Of a DNA stretch of 64,000 bases, positions 26,668-35,855 are shown piece after piece. Location: assembly GCA_036403815.1 (NCBI GenBank), contig DASWQH010000027.1, forward strand, positions 62,001 through 126,000, given 5' to 3'. Under the pieces are notes generated by a model. That model ran no database searches and was not told the origin of the DNA. It saw only the letters and a list, made by a program, of their open reading frames with translations. This stretch comes from JACVRN01 sp036403815 (lineage in GTDB: Bacteria > Acidobacteriota > Blastocatellia > Pyrinomonadales > Pyrinomonadaceae). Position 1 is the first letter of the stretch; each line of letters begins with the position of its first letter. Position numbers and translations under genes: made by a program.

Positions 26668-27735
26668 ATGGCGCGACTTAATGAGACAGAAAGAATTCCA
26701 ACAGCCGATCCTAATGAGCCTGTAGAGGAGGCGACGCCGTTTGCACCGCCCGGTGTTGCCGCGCGGCAGCAGATGATTAACGAGCCGGAGGCGATGGCGG
26801 CAGACCAACTTTATGGCTCTGCACCTCCGGCAGACCGCTTACAGCAGGAAACGGCGGGCTTCGTCGAAGGCACCAGTCTTTGGAAAGACGCATGGCGACG
26901 CTTGAAGAAGAACAAGCTCGCGGTCTTAGGCGGCATCGTCGTCATCTTTGTCATCCTGGCCGCGCTCATCGGCCCGATTATCTTACAGACCGTCACGGGC
27001 TACACGTACGCTACGATTCCGAGCGAGCGTGCGCTGGTGCGCGCCATGCCTCCGAACTGGCAGCATCCTATGGGCACAGACCCGCAGGGGCGCGACATAC
27101 TGGCGCGCGTGCTGGTGGGGGGGCGCATCTCGCTGATGGTGGCGCTGGTGGCGACTGCCGTATCCCTGGTCATTGGCGTTAGCTACGGCGCGATTTCGGG
27201 CTACTTCGGCGGCAAGATTGACAACTTCATGATGAGAATCGTTGACCTCATCTACGCCGTCCCGTACATGATCATAGTCATCGTGCTGCTCGCGCTCTTT
27301 GAGAAGAGTCTCTTCCTGCTGTTCGCGGCGCTCGGTGCCGTGTCGTGGCTGACGATGGCGCGCATCGTGCGCGGGCAAGTGCTGTCTTTGAAGAATCAGG
27401 AGTTCATAGAAGCCGCGCGCTCCATAGGTGTGCCGACGTGGAAGATAATCTTCCGCCACCTTGTGCCGAACACCCTTGGGCCGGTCATAGTCTATGCGAC
27501 GCTGACTGTGCCAAGCGTCATCTTGCAGGAAGCTTTCCTGAGTTTTCTGGGACTGGGCGTGCAAGCGCCGCTCTCTTCATGGGGGACGCTGGCCTCCGAA
27601 GGCGCTGATAACATAGCCGTCTACCCCTGGATGATTATCTTTCCCGGTGTGACGATGGCGCTGACGCTCTTTAGCCTCAACTTCGTGGGTGACGGCCTGC
27701 GCGATGCGCTCGACCCGCACATGAGAAAAGTTTAA
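26668..27735 (+). CDS. Peptide ABC transporter permease (DppC/OppC family)
   Basis: The ATG at 26668 has GGGAGG about 7 bases upstream and lies 16 bases after the previous stop. The 355-residue product has an N-terminal, Pro/Glu/Ala-rich cytoplasmic extension of about 70 residues, then the DppC start (WKDAWRRLKKNKLAVLGG), HPMGTDPQGRDILARVLVGGR, and the EAA loop EFIEAARSIGVPTWKIIFRH. It ends in GDGLRDALDPH. It pairs with the preceding DppB-like permease. The long N-terminal extension is unusual for the family. Confidence 0.94.
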   Translation: MARLNETERIPTADPNEPVEEATPFAPPGVAARQQMINEPEAMAADQLYGSAPPADRLQQETAGFVEGTSLWKDAWRRLKKNKLAVLGGIVVIFVILAALIGPIILQTVTGYTYATIPSERALVRAMPPNWQHPMGTDPQGRDILARVLVGGRISLMVALVATAVSLVIGVSYGAISGYFGGKIDNFMMRIVDLIYAVPYMIIVIVLLALFEKSLFLLFAALGAVSWLTMARIVRGQVLSLKNQEFIEAARSIGVPTWKIIFRHLVPNTLGPVIVYATLTVPSVILQEAFLSFLGLGVQAPLSSWGTLASEGADNIAVYPWMIIFPGVTMALTLFSLNFVGDGLRDALDPHMRKV

Positions 27736-27738
27736 GAA

Positions 27739-27821
27739 CAGTTTTCAGTTATTAGTTTTCAGTTTTCAGCAAAAGCGACTGGGTCTTCTTCTGAAAACTT
27801 AAAACTCAAAACTGTAAACTG
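27739..27821. repeat. Intergenic inverted repeat of CAGTTTTCAGTT words
   Basis: The left arm repeats GTTTTCAGTT three times in variants (27739-27770); the right arm 27791-27821 (CTGAAAACTTAAAACTC then AAAACTG) is its complement. It lies between the permease and ATPase genes inside the transporter operon. Confidence 0.65.
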
Positions 27822-27844
27822 TTTCGCAGTGGAGCAGGTGATTG

Positions 27845-28906
<1,062 letters not shown>

Positions 28907-28937
28907 TGACAAGTTGCAGAATAAAATAAGGAAGATG

Positions 28938-29027
28938 AACCACGAATCAACACGAAACGACACGAAGAAGAGAACAGCCCGAAAGCCTGCCTCCTGTTTC
29001 GCGCCGTTTCGTGTTGATTCGTGGTTT
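28938..29027. repeat. Intergenic palindrome (AACCACGAATCAACACGAAA)
   Basis: The left arm at 28938 (AACCACGAATCAACACGAAA) matches in reverse complement the right arm ending at 29027 (TTTCGTGTTGATTCGTGGTT). It separates the two ATPase genes. The arms are at least 20 bases and almost perfect. Confidence 0.8.
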
Positions 29028-29081
29028 AGTCTCTTCCGCTTCTTTGATGGAAACTCAATACAACCATTAGGGTAAGGACTG

Positions 29082-30656
29082 ATGAGCACACAACCCGCAA
29101 GCCATAATCAACAGCAACCGCCGCCGCTTGACCTGAACGAAAAGCGCGAGCCGCTGATTGCCATACGCGATTTGAAAGTCCACTTTGACCTGGGCGGCGG
29201 AACAGCCATAGATAATCTTCTGGGCGGAAATGCCGTGCATAAGGTAGTCAAAGCGGTTGACGGCGTCACCTTAGATATTTATCCGGGCGAAACATTGGGG
29301 CTGGTCGGCGAATCCGGCTGCGGTAAATCAACTCTCGGTCGCGCTATCCTAAGACTAACGGAGCCTACGAGCGGGCAGGTGCTTTATCACGGGCAAGACC
29401 TAGCGCATCTTTCCGAAGGCGAGATGCGCGAGCAGCGCAAGAATCTTCAGATGATCTTTCAAGACCCGTATGCGAGCCTTAACCCGCGCATGACGGTCGG
29501 GCAGATTATAGGCGAGCCGATTGAGACTTTTCATTCCAACCTCTCGGCGGAGCAAAGCCCTGCGTGGCTCAAGATAATCGGCATCCTGGCGGCCATCGGC
29601 GCGGGCGGCTTCATTGGCTTCAAGTACCTGATGCGCTACAGCCTGCCTTACTTCAGCAGCCTTCACGAGAGCATAGGCGGTTGGGTAGGCTGGCTTGTAG
29701 GCGCGCTCGTCTTTATAGTCATCTCGGCAATCGGTCTTCTTATCAGCGCTGGGGTCGGCTATCTGGTCTATTTCCTTCTGGTGCGCAGAACCCTTCGCAC
29801 AGGCATGGGGATTCTCTTAGGCGCGGTCGGCTGGTTCGGAGCCGGAGCCATAGACAAATACCTCGCAAGTCGTGGTAAAGAGATAGGCGAAGACTTAATC
29901 ATCCTGCGAATATTTTTAAGCAGCCTGCTATTCATAGCGGGCTGGTTTCTGGCTTACAAGATCAAGCCGTCGCTGCACACTTTCGGAGGCCGCATTGACC
30001 AGGAGGTGCAGAAATTGATGGAGACGGTCGGTTTGAGCAAACGCTTCCTGCGCCGCTACCCGCACGAGTTTTCCGGCGGGCAGCGCCAGCGCATAGGCAT
30101 CGCACGCGCACTAGCCGTTGACCCGGACTTCATAGTCGCGGACGAACCCATCTCGGCTCTGGATGTCTCCATTCAGGCGCAGATTATGAACCTGATGGAG
30201 AGATTGCAGCGCGCCAAGAATCTCACCTATCTTTTCATCTCGCACGACCTGCGCGCCATACGCCATGTCTCGGATCGTGTGGCCGTCATGTACCTTGGGA
30301 AACTGGTTGAAGTGGCAGATGCTAAAATCATCTATGACGAGCCTTTAATGCCCTACACGAAGGCGCTGATTTCGGCTGTGCCGGTGCCAGACCCGTTGAT
30401 AGAGGCCACGCGGCAGAGAGTTGTACTGGAAGGCGATGTGCCTTCGCCTATTAATCCTCCATCGGGTTGTCGCTTCCATACGCGCTGCCCGTATGCCATA
30501 GAAGCCTGCAAAGAGGTAGTGCCGCCTCTGGCAGAGATAAAATCCAACCATTTCGCGGCCTGTATACGCATCAGTCCGGAACAGCCTGACATTGAAAAGG
30601 TCGCTCCGGGCGATGCTCCGGGGCTGCGCGATGCACAGCGCATCATCGCAACGTGA
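29082..30656 (+). CDS. Peptide ABC transporter ATP-binding protein (DppF/OppF family) with a membrane insertion inside the ATPase domain
   Basis: The 524-residue protein carries every ATPase motif: Walker A GESGCGKST (76-84), Q-loop FQDPYASLNP (126-135), signature EFSGGQRQR (about 329-337), Walker B IVADEPISALD (351-361) and switch His in FISHDLR. The C-terminal Cys region (SGCRFHTRCPYAIEAC) is present. Typical DppF is about 320-350 residues. The excess is at about 155-300, between the Q-loop (IIGEPIETF) and the helix before the signature (LMETVGLSKRF). It contains about four hydrophobic segments, roughly 162-184, 199-234, 240-257 and 271-294. It replaces part of the helical subdomain. The frame is unbroken and composition matches the surroundings. 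It is the last gene of the importer. Confidence 0.93.
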   Translation: MSTQPASHNQQQPPPLDLNEKREPLIAIRDLKVHFDLGGGTAIDNLLGGNAVHKVVKAVDGVTLDIYPGETLGLVGESGCGKSTLGRAILRLTEPTSGQVLYHGQDLAHLSEGEMREQRKNLQMIFQDPYASLNPRMTVGQIIGEPIETFHSNLSAEQSPAWLKIIGILAAIGAGGFIGFKYLMRYSLPYFSSLHESIGGWVGWLVGALVFIVISAIGLLISAGVGYLVYFLLVRRTLRTGMGILLGAVGWFGAGAIDKYLASRGKEIGEDLIILRIFLSSLLFIAGWFLAYKIKPSLHTFGGRIDQEVQKLMETVGLSKRFLRRYPHEFSGGQRQRIGIARALAVDPDFIVADEPISALDVSIQAQIMNLMERLQRAKNLTYLFISHDLRAIRHVSDRVAVMYLGKLVEVADAKIIYDEPLMPYTKALISAVPVPDPLIEATRQRVVLEGDVPSPINPPSGCRFHTRCPYAIEACKEVVPPLAEIKSNHFAACIRISPEQPDIEKVAPGDAPGLRDAQRIIAT

Positions 30657-30941
30657 AATCTGTCCCCCATTAGTCGTATAAACGAATAGTTAAGACTCGG
30701 AGGGAAGACTGTCAATGCCCGTCGAGTGCCGTCTGAAGTTAGTGGCGTGAGTCGAAAGAAAAGCCTTGTCTTACGGGTACTTCGCCACTTATACTCGGAA
30801 ATATCAGGGCTGGGTGGCCGCTCGCTGCCCGGCTCCTGACCGCCATTAGACTTTCCGGCACACGGGACATGACCGCTTTCCCTCTTTTAGATTTTTAAGC
30901 GGTTCCACCCTTCCAACCGCATTTCGGATACGACACACGAC
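30657..30941. other. Intergenic spacer between transporter and signalling operon
   Basis: No gene is supported. A stem AGTGGCG/CGCCACT is visible at about 30739-30790 and GC-rich hairpin-prone sequence follows at about 30805-30845. It probably contains the transporter's terminator and the promoter of the next operon; neither is clear enough to place. Confidence 0.35.
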
Positions 30942-33107
30942 GTGACTTTTCAGATGATGGACGAGCAAAGCGCGCCAGAGCGCCAGGACTCGATAGCACA
31001 GACGGGCGGCGCAAAGCCTCCCGCGGGCTGGTCTGTCAGGCAGGATGCGCTGGCAGCCTCCACGGGGCTATCCATCCTGCTCGTCGAAGGCCATCAGCCG
31101 CCTGCGCTCGCCATCTCTAACAACAACTCCATCTGCCACGCCTTTCAGTCTTCGCCCGAGCACGTTCGCCTTTGTGACCCTTACTGCGGCGTGGCCTTTG
31201 ATCGCGCTCTTGCTGCGGGAGACGCAGTTCATTATCGCTGTCACGCCGGACTGCAATGCGTTGCGCTGCCCGTGCCTCTGGAGAGGGAGCGGCAACTGGC
31301 CGTCATCACGGGGCGGGCGTTTTTAACTACGGCAGACTACAGAGACCTCTGCGAGCGCTTCCGCACGGGCGACCTGCAAGAGCTTCTCTCGGCGGAGCTT
31401 TTCCAGAACGTCATCTTTGCGGCGCGCTCGGATTTGGATGACCTCGCGCGGCGTGTTGTCGAAGAGGCTGAAGAGTATCAAAGAAGCGCGCCGCCGGAAG
31501 AGCCTTTGGAAGAACCGTTGGCGACAACTCCTGTAAGCAAGGAGACGGCCTTGCCTGCGCGTACAGAAGAAACGAAAGTACGGGCAAGAGCCTTCGACGA
31601 TGGGATCTTCTCGCCCGATGCGACGCTCGAAGAGGCTTGCGAAAGTGTGCTCCGATTAATCACAGACGAGTACAAGCTTACATCCGCAGCGCTCCTGCTG
31701 CTCGACGATGAGAAATTTGCGTGCGCTTCCGCGACGGGTGATTTAAGGAAGAAGTCGCTGCGCTTACAGATTGAGAGAAAAGACCCTCGATTGATTAAGG
31801 TCGCAGAGAAGGGAATGCCGCTTATCGTCTGTGAGACCCCGGAAGGATTTGCCCCGCTCCCGGCCAAAGGACAGAAGAAGGGCGTGAAACTGGCAGAGCT
31901 TTACCCACTCATCATAGGCGATGAGGTCAAGGGCGCTCTTCTGGTCGGCGACGATAATCTTTCGGACGAGACGCGTGTGATGATTTCCCAGACCTGTCAT
32001 CGCATAGCTTTCCCCTTAGAAGTCATACATCTCAAAGAAGAGTTGCAGCGTAGCGCAAGCTTCGCAGACCGTATCCAACTGTTTACCGAAAACGTGACGA
32101 CGAGCGAGCCTGCGGAAGCTTATCGTTCTATACTTCAGCATTCGACCGAGTTGCTGGGCGCAGAGCGCGGCTCGCTTCTGGTCTTTGACGAGATGTCCAA
32201 CGAGCTGACGGTCAAGGCGGCAGTCGGCAACCGCGCCGAAGTCCTCAATGAAGCCCGCGTGCAGCTTGGAGAAGGCGTCTCAGGCACGGTCTTTCAAGAA
32301 GGAAGGCCGCTCGTAGTTGGCAATCTTCATGCGTCGGGCGTCCACCCGGCTCCGGCTGAGCGCTGCTATAAAACGGAATCCTTCATCAGCTATCCGATTA
32401 CGATTGCCGGAAGAAAAGTCGGCGTGCTGAATGTGACGGACAAGACCGAAGGATGCTACGACGAGTTTGATTTATCGCTGCTGGAATCAATCGCGCCGCA
32501 GATGGCGCTCGCTCTTGACCGCGCAGACTGGCAGGAGAAGGCCGCGCAGTTTCAGTTGATGTCCATCACAGACCCTCTGACGGGAATGCTCAATCGTCGT
32601 TATCTGGAAGAGCGTTTGATGGAAGAGCTGAATCGCTCGCGCCGTTATGATTACCAGATGAGCTTTATGATGATTGATATTGACGACTTCAAGCACTACA
32701 ACGACCGCAATCATCATCAGGCTGGCGATCTGGCGCTGGAGATGACGGCGCAGTGTCTGAAGTCTGCCTTGAGGTCTGCGGACGTAGCCTCTCGCTATGG
32801 CGGCGAAGAGTTCTGCATACTCCTGCCGCAAACTTCCCTGAGCGAAGCCAGGATAATCGCCGAGCGCATCCGTCGCCGCGTAGAGAGAACGCGTTACCCG
32901 CACGGCAAGTATCAACCCCTTGGAGCCTTGACCGTAAGCATTGGCATCTCGTCTTTAGTGCCCGGACTTGAAACTCCACAGACTATTATAGGTGCAGCCG
33001 ACCGCGCGCTGTACATGGCGAAAGCGCGCGGCAAGAATCGCGTAGAGTCATACGAAGACGCAACGCCCGATACCCCCGTAAGCAATGTCCCCGAAGAAGT
33101 CAAATAA
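30942..33107 (+). CDS. PocR-GAF-GAF-GGDEF diguanylate cyclase
   Basis: The 721-residue protein begins with a PocR-type sensory domain (about 25-185) with clustered Cys: CDPYCGVAF and HYRCHAGLQC. Two GAF-like regions follow (about 215-365 and 375-520; the second has LLGAERGSLLVFDE). The C-terminal GGDEF domain has an intact active site GGEEF (residues 620-624) and an I-site RSAD (611-614) five residues before it, so it should make c-di-GMP and be product-inhibited. No membrane segment is seen. Start is GTG 30942; ATG 30954 or 30957 are possible. Its last 23 bases overlap the next gene. Confidence 0.93.
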   Translation: MTFQMMDEQSAPERQDSIAQTGGAKPPAGWSVRQDALAASTGLSILLVEGHQPPALAISNNNSICHAFQSSPEHVRLCDPYCGVAFDRALAAGDAVHYRCHAGLQCVALPVPLERERQLAVITGRAFLTTADYRDLCERFRTGDLQELLSAELFQNVIFAARSDLDDLARRVVEEAEEYQRSAPPEEPLEEPLATTPVSKETALPARTEETKVRARAFDDGIFSPDATLEEACESVLRLITDEYKLTSAALLLLDDEKFACASATGDLRKKSLRLQIERKDPRLIKVAEKGMPLIVCETPEGFAPLPAKGQKKGVKLAELYPLIIGDEVKGALLVGDDNLSDETRVMISQTCHRIAFPLEVIHLKEELQRSASFADRIQLFTENVTTSEPAEAYRSILQHSTELLGAERGSLLVFDEMSNELTVKAAVGNRAEVLNEARVQLGEGVSGTVFQEGRPLVVGNLHASGVHPAPAERCYKTESFISYPITIAGRKVGVLNVTDKTEGCYDEFDLSLLESIAPQMALALDRADWQEKAAQFQLMSITDPLTGMLNRRYLEERLMEELNRSRRYDYQMSFMMIDIDDFKHYNDRNHHQAGDLALEMTAQCLKSALRSADVASRYGGEEFCILLPQTSLSEARIIAERIRRRVERTRYPHGKYQPLGALTVSIGISSLVPGLETPQTIIGAADRALYMAKARGKNRVESYEDATPDTPVSNVPEEVK

Positions 33108-35358
33108 CGACCCCCAGGGAGAGCGCATATTGAGCCGCGTTACGCCCGACGAGTTTGTCGGACGCACAGACGCGCTTGAGCGCATAGTGAATCTCTCCGC
33201 GGACAGGGACGCGCGCGGAATGCTGCTCCTGCTTACACCTTCAGCCGGAGTCTCAGAGCTTCTCAGGCAGGCATACGACCGGCTCTTTAATGATCAAACG
33301 GAAGCTGTCCCCATCTACTTTTCGCTTTCGCGCAGAGAGAAAACACCCGCAAAGGTTGCGCGCCGCTTTCTCTATACGTTTCTACAACAATTGATTGCCT
33401 ACAACTTGCGCGAGCCGCGTCTCGTCAATGCGACCCTGACCAAAACGGACTTGCTCGATCTTTCGCCGCCAGCCGATTACGAATGGATTGAGCGGCTCAT
33501 GGCTATAGCCGAACACGAAAGGGCAAGCGATGACGAGCAGGCGCTTGTACGCCTGTGCCTGAGCGTGCCTGAGCGTGCGGCGGCCAAAGGCGTGCGCGCC
33601 TTTCTTATGATTGATGCAGCGCAGTTGGCCGAAGCGTCGGAGACGGAAATCAACATCGGCGCAGAGTTCGTCAGCGCTCTTGTGCGCCTGCGCGTGCCGT
33701 TCGTACTGGCTGGCTTGCGTCGTCAGGTGCTTGGCCTTGTGCATAACACGCTGGGCGATTTCGAGGGCTTTGAGAAGTTTAATCTGGAGGGGCTTGACGA
33801 TGAGGATGCGGGAAGGCTTGTAGAGTATGTAACGCGCCGCGAGCGTGTGGAGCTGAACGATGCGACGCGAGATTTAATCGTACAGCAACTGGACGGAAGC
33901 CCCCTTTTCATCAACGCGCTCGTCGAAGCGGCGCGAGAGAAAAAGAGGCCGCTCAACAGCTTTCGCAACAGCCAGCGCCTTTATGTCGAAGAGGTGATGG
34001 GCGGGCGCATACATCGCCATTTCTCCTCTGTCCTGGATGAGGTTGTGCCTTCCAGCGAGACTCGCCGCGCATTGATTCGCCTTCTCTACGAAACTTCGTC
34101 GAGCGATACGCGCAAGACGAACGTAGAGGTCTGGCGCAAACGCCTCGACATCACCCCGCAGCAGTTGCAGCGCGTTCTTCATGGTCTGCATGTACACGAG
34201 CTTGCGAACGTCAACGCGAGCCTGGTGGAGATGAATAATGCGCCGCTTGTCTGGCATGACTATCTACGCGCACGCTATCTATGGGAGGTTGCGGCGGAGC
34301 CGCGCGCGTCCGTGCTTGCTACTCTTCTGACAGAACTCTTGAAACGTGCGCCGCAAACAATGGAGCGCCACTATCGACGCGAGGCCGCAGTGGGCTTAGG
34401 CGATTTGCTGGCGCGCTTTGATTGCCAGCGCATACCTGCCAGCCTGCTTCATTACGACCGCTTCAGTCTCCGCTACAAGGGGCTGGGAGCGGAAGAGGCG
34501 GCTCTCGCGCTTGGTAGCGAGATAGACCTTGTGAGGTTGCCGCAGATTGTCTCGGTCGCAAACACGACGGCCTTTCATCCTCCGGTGCAGATGCAGCTAG
34601 AGGAAGAGCGTTCTGTGATTGCGCACGGGTTTGACGCCGGAAGCTACTCGGAAGCGAGCGAGGTGGTGTGGCTGGCCGCAGAGATTGATTCCAAGCTGGA
34701 AGCCGGACGCGGCCTTGCGGAGATGTGGCACAATCGCTTGATGCATCTTGCGCGCACACGCTCTTTCGACCGCGTACGCGTCTGGCTCATCAGCCCCGAA
34801 GGCTTTACGGCGGAGGCCACAGAGTTTCTAAACGAGCATGAGGTCTATAGCTCAAGCCGCCGCCAGTTGGAGTTTTTGACGCAGAGGCTCGGCGATGTTG
34901 AGTTAAAATCGGCGGGCGAAACTGTGTCGGACGAGTTCGAGCTGGCAATCCCTATGGGAGAAGAGACGGAGCTGATTGCCGCCCACACAGTCGAGCAGAT
35001 TGCGCGTCGTTTCAACTTCCAGCCCGAAGCCATCAATCAAATTAAGACGGCGCTCATAGAAGCCTGCATCAATGCCTCGGAGCACTCCTTGAGCACCGAC
35101 CGAAAAATATATCAACGCTTTCGGCTGGAAAATGATAGATTAGTAGTGACGGTTTCAAGTCGCGGCCTGCTTTTGCCCGAGAATCACCTGGAAACGGGTG
35201 GTAAAGAGCGCTCAAACGGCAACAATCAGGGGGAAATTGCCAGAGAGCGTCGCGGCTGGGGTCTCAAGCTTATTCGGACTCTGATGGATGAAGTCGAGTT
35301 CGAGCGCGTGGACGACGGCACGCGCCTGCGCATGACCAAGTATTTGCGCAAACCTTGA
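33085..35358 (+). CDS. STAND-like ATPase fused to RsbW-type HATPase (anti-sigma / switch kinase-like)
   Basis: 757 residues. The N-terminal half resembles an AAA/STAND NTPase (FVGRTDALERIV near residue 27, Walker-B-like RAFLMIDAAQ), followed by helical and winged-helix-like regions. The P-loop position reads LLLTPSAGVSELL, lacking GxxxxGK(S/T). The C-terminus (about 600-757) is a GHKL domain of the RsbW/SpoIIAB type: N-box EACINASEHS (659-668) and G2-like RRGWGLKLIRTL (about 724). The usual D-x-G-x-G of the G1 box is replaced by VSSRGLLLP. It overlaps the upstream cyclase gene by 23 bases and precedes a STAS gene, so a partner-switch role is likely, though catalytic competence is doubtful. 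Confidence 0.8.
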   Translation: MSPKKSNNDPQGERILSRVTPDEFVGRTDALERIVNLSADRDARGMLLLLTPSAGVSELLRQAYDRLFNDQTEAVPIYFSLSRREKTPAKVARRFLYTFLQQLIAYNLREPRLVNATLTKTDLLDLSPPADYEWIERLMAIAEHERASDDEQALVRLCLSVPERAAAKGVRAFLMIDAAQLAEASETEINIGAEFVSALVRLRVPFVLAGLRRQVLGLVHNTLGDFEGFEKFNLEGLDDEDAGRLVEYVTRRERVELNDATRDLIVQQLDGSPLFINALVEAAREKKRPLNSFRNSQRLYVEEVMGGRIHRHFSSVLDEVVPSSETRRALIRLLYETSSSDTRKTNVEVWRKRLDITPQQLQRVLHGLHVHELANVNASLVEMNNAPLVWHDYLRARYLWEVAAEPRASVLATLLTELLKRAPQTMERHYRREAAVGLGDLLARFDCQRIPASLLHYDRFSLRYKGLGAEEAALALGSEIDLVRLPQIVSVANTTAFHPPVQMQLEEERSVIAHGFDAGSYSEASEVVWLAAEIDSKLEAGRGLAEMWHNRLMHLARTRSFDRVRVWLISPEGFTAEATEFLNEHEVYSSSRRQLEFLTQRLGDVELKSAGETVSDEFELAIPMGEETELIAAHTVEQIARRFNFQPEAINQIKTALIEACINASEHSLSTDRKIYQRFRLENDRLVVTVSSRGLLLPENHLETGGKERSNGNNQGEIARERRGWGLKLIRTLMDEVEFERVDDGTRLRMTKYLRKP

Positions 35359-35451
35359 GCCGCAAGGCTATCACAAGCAAAACACAATCATTCGATTACA
35401 AGTTTTACCTAGTATTCGCTGTGTAAAAGGTAAGAGGGGGGCTTAACTTTT

Positions 35452-35841
35452 ATGGCGGAAACGCTAATAGGCGTCACGGTACGCACGCGCGTGGAAGGTC
35501 TCGCGGCTGTAGTCTACGCGAGCGACTATCTAAACAAGCTGAGCGGAGAGCGCATCGAGCGTGAATGCCGCTTGCAGTTGGAAGCCGGTCGCCGCGCGCT
35601 CGTCATTAACTTCAGGGATACGGAACTGGTCAACAGCATAGGCGTCTCCATTCTGATGGGCGTCATTGATGCAGCCGAGGACGTAGGCGCACAGCTCGTC
35701 TTCTCGGACATGAGCGCGCAGACCGTTGAGCTTTTCGAGATGCTCGGTCTGACGCGCTTTGTTGCGCTGGCAAAGAATGAAGAAGAAGCGCTCGCCACGC
35801 TGACGGAGTTTGCAGCAATCTCGCAGGTGTCGGGTCACTGA
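35452..35841 (+). CDS. STAS-domain anti-anti-sigma factor-like protein
   Basis: 129 residues with a single STAS domain. The phospho-acceptor loop reads LVNSIGVSILMGV where RsbV/SpoIIAA have D-S-S/T-G, so one candidate Ser remains and the other position is Ile. STAS proteins bind RsbW-like GHKL kinases when unphosphorylated and free the kinase's target. The gene lies directly after the GHKL-containing gene and 14 bases before the HD-GYP gene, forming a four-gene operon with the cyclase. Confidence 0.9.
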   Translation: MAETLIGVTVRTRVEGLAAVVYASDYLNKLSGERIERECRLQLEAGRRALVINFRDTELVNSIGVSILMGVIDAAEDVGAQLVFSDMSAQTVELFEMLGLTRFVALAKNEEEALATLTEFAAISQVSGH

Positions 35842-35855
35842 AGGAATCAGCATCA

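Noticed and set aside
29544..29981. Assembly chimera or fused separate gene inside the OppF-type ATPase
   Set aside because: The frame is continuous across both joins, the ATPase motifs on each side belong to one family, and base composition does not change. It cannot be fully excluded without reads, but the biological reading is preferred.
33085..35358. Frameshift as the cause of the missing P-loop in the NTPase-GHKL protein
   Set aside because: Flanking hydrophobic strand and helix remain in frame, and no alternative frame supplies GxxxxGK(S/T).
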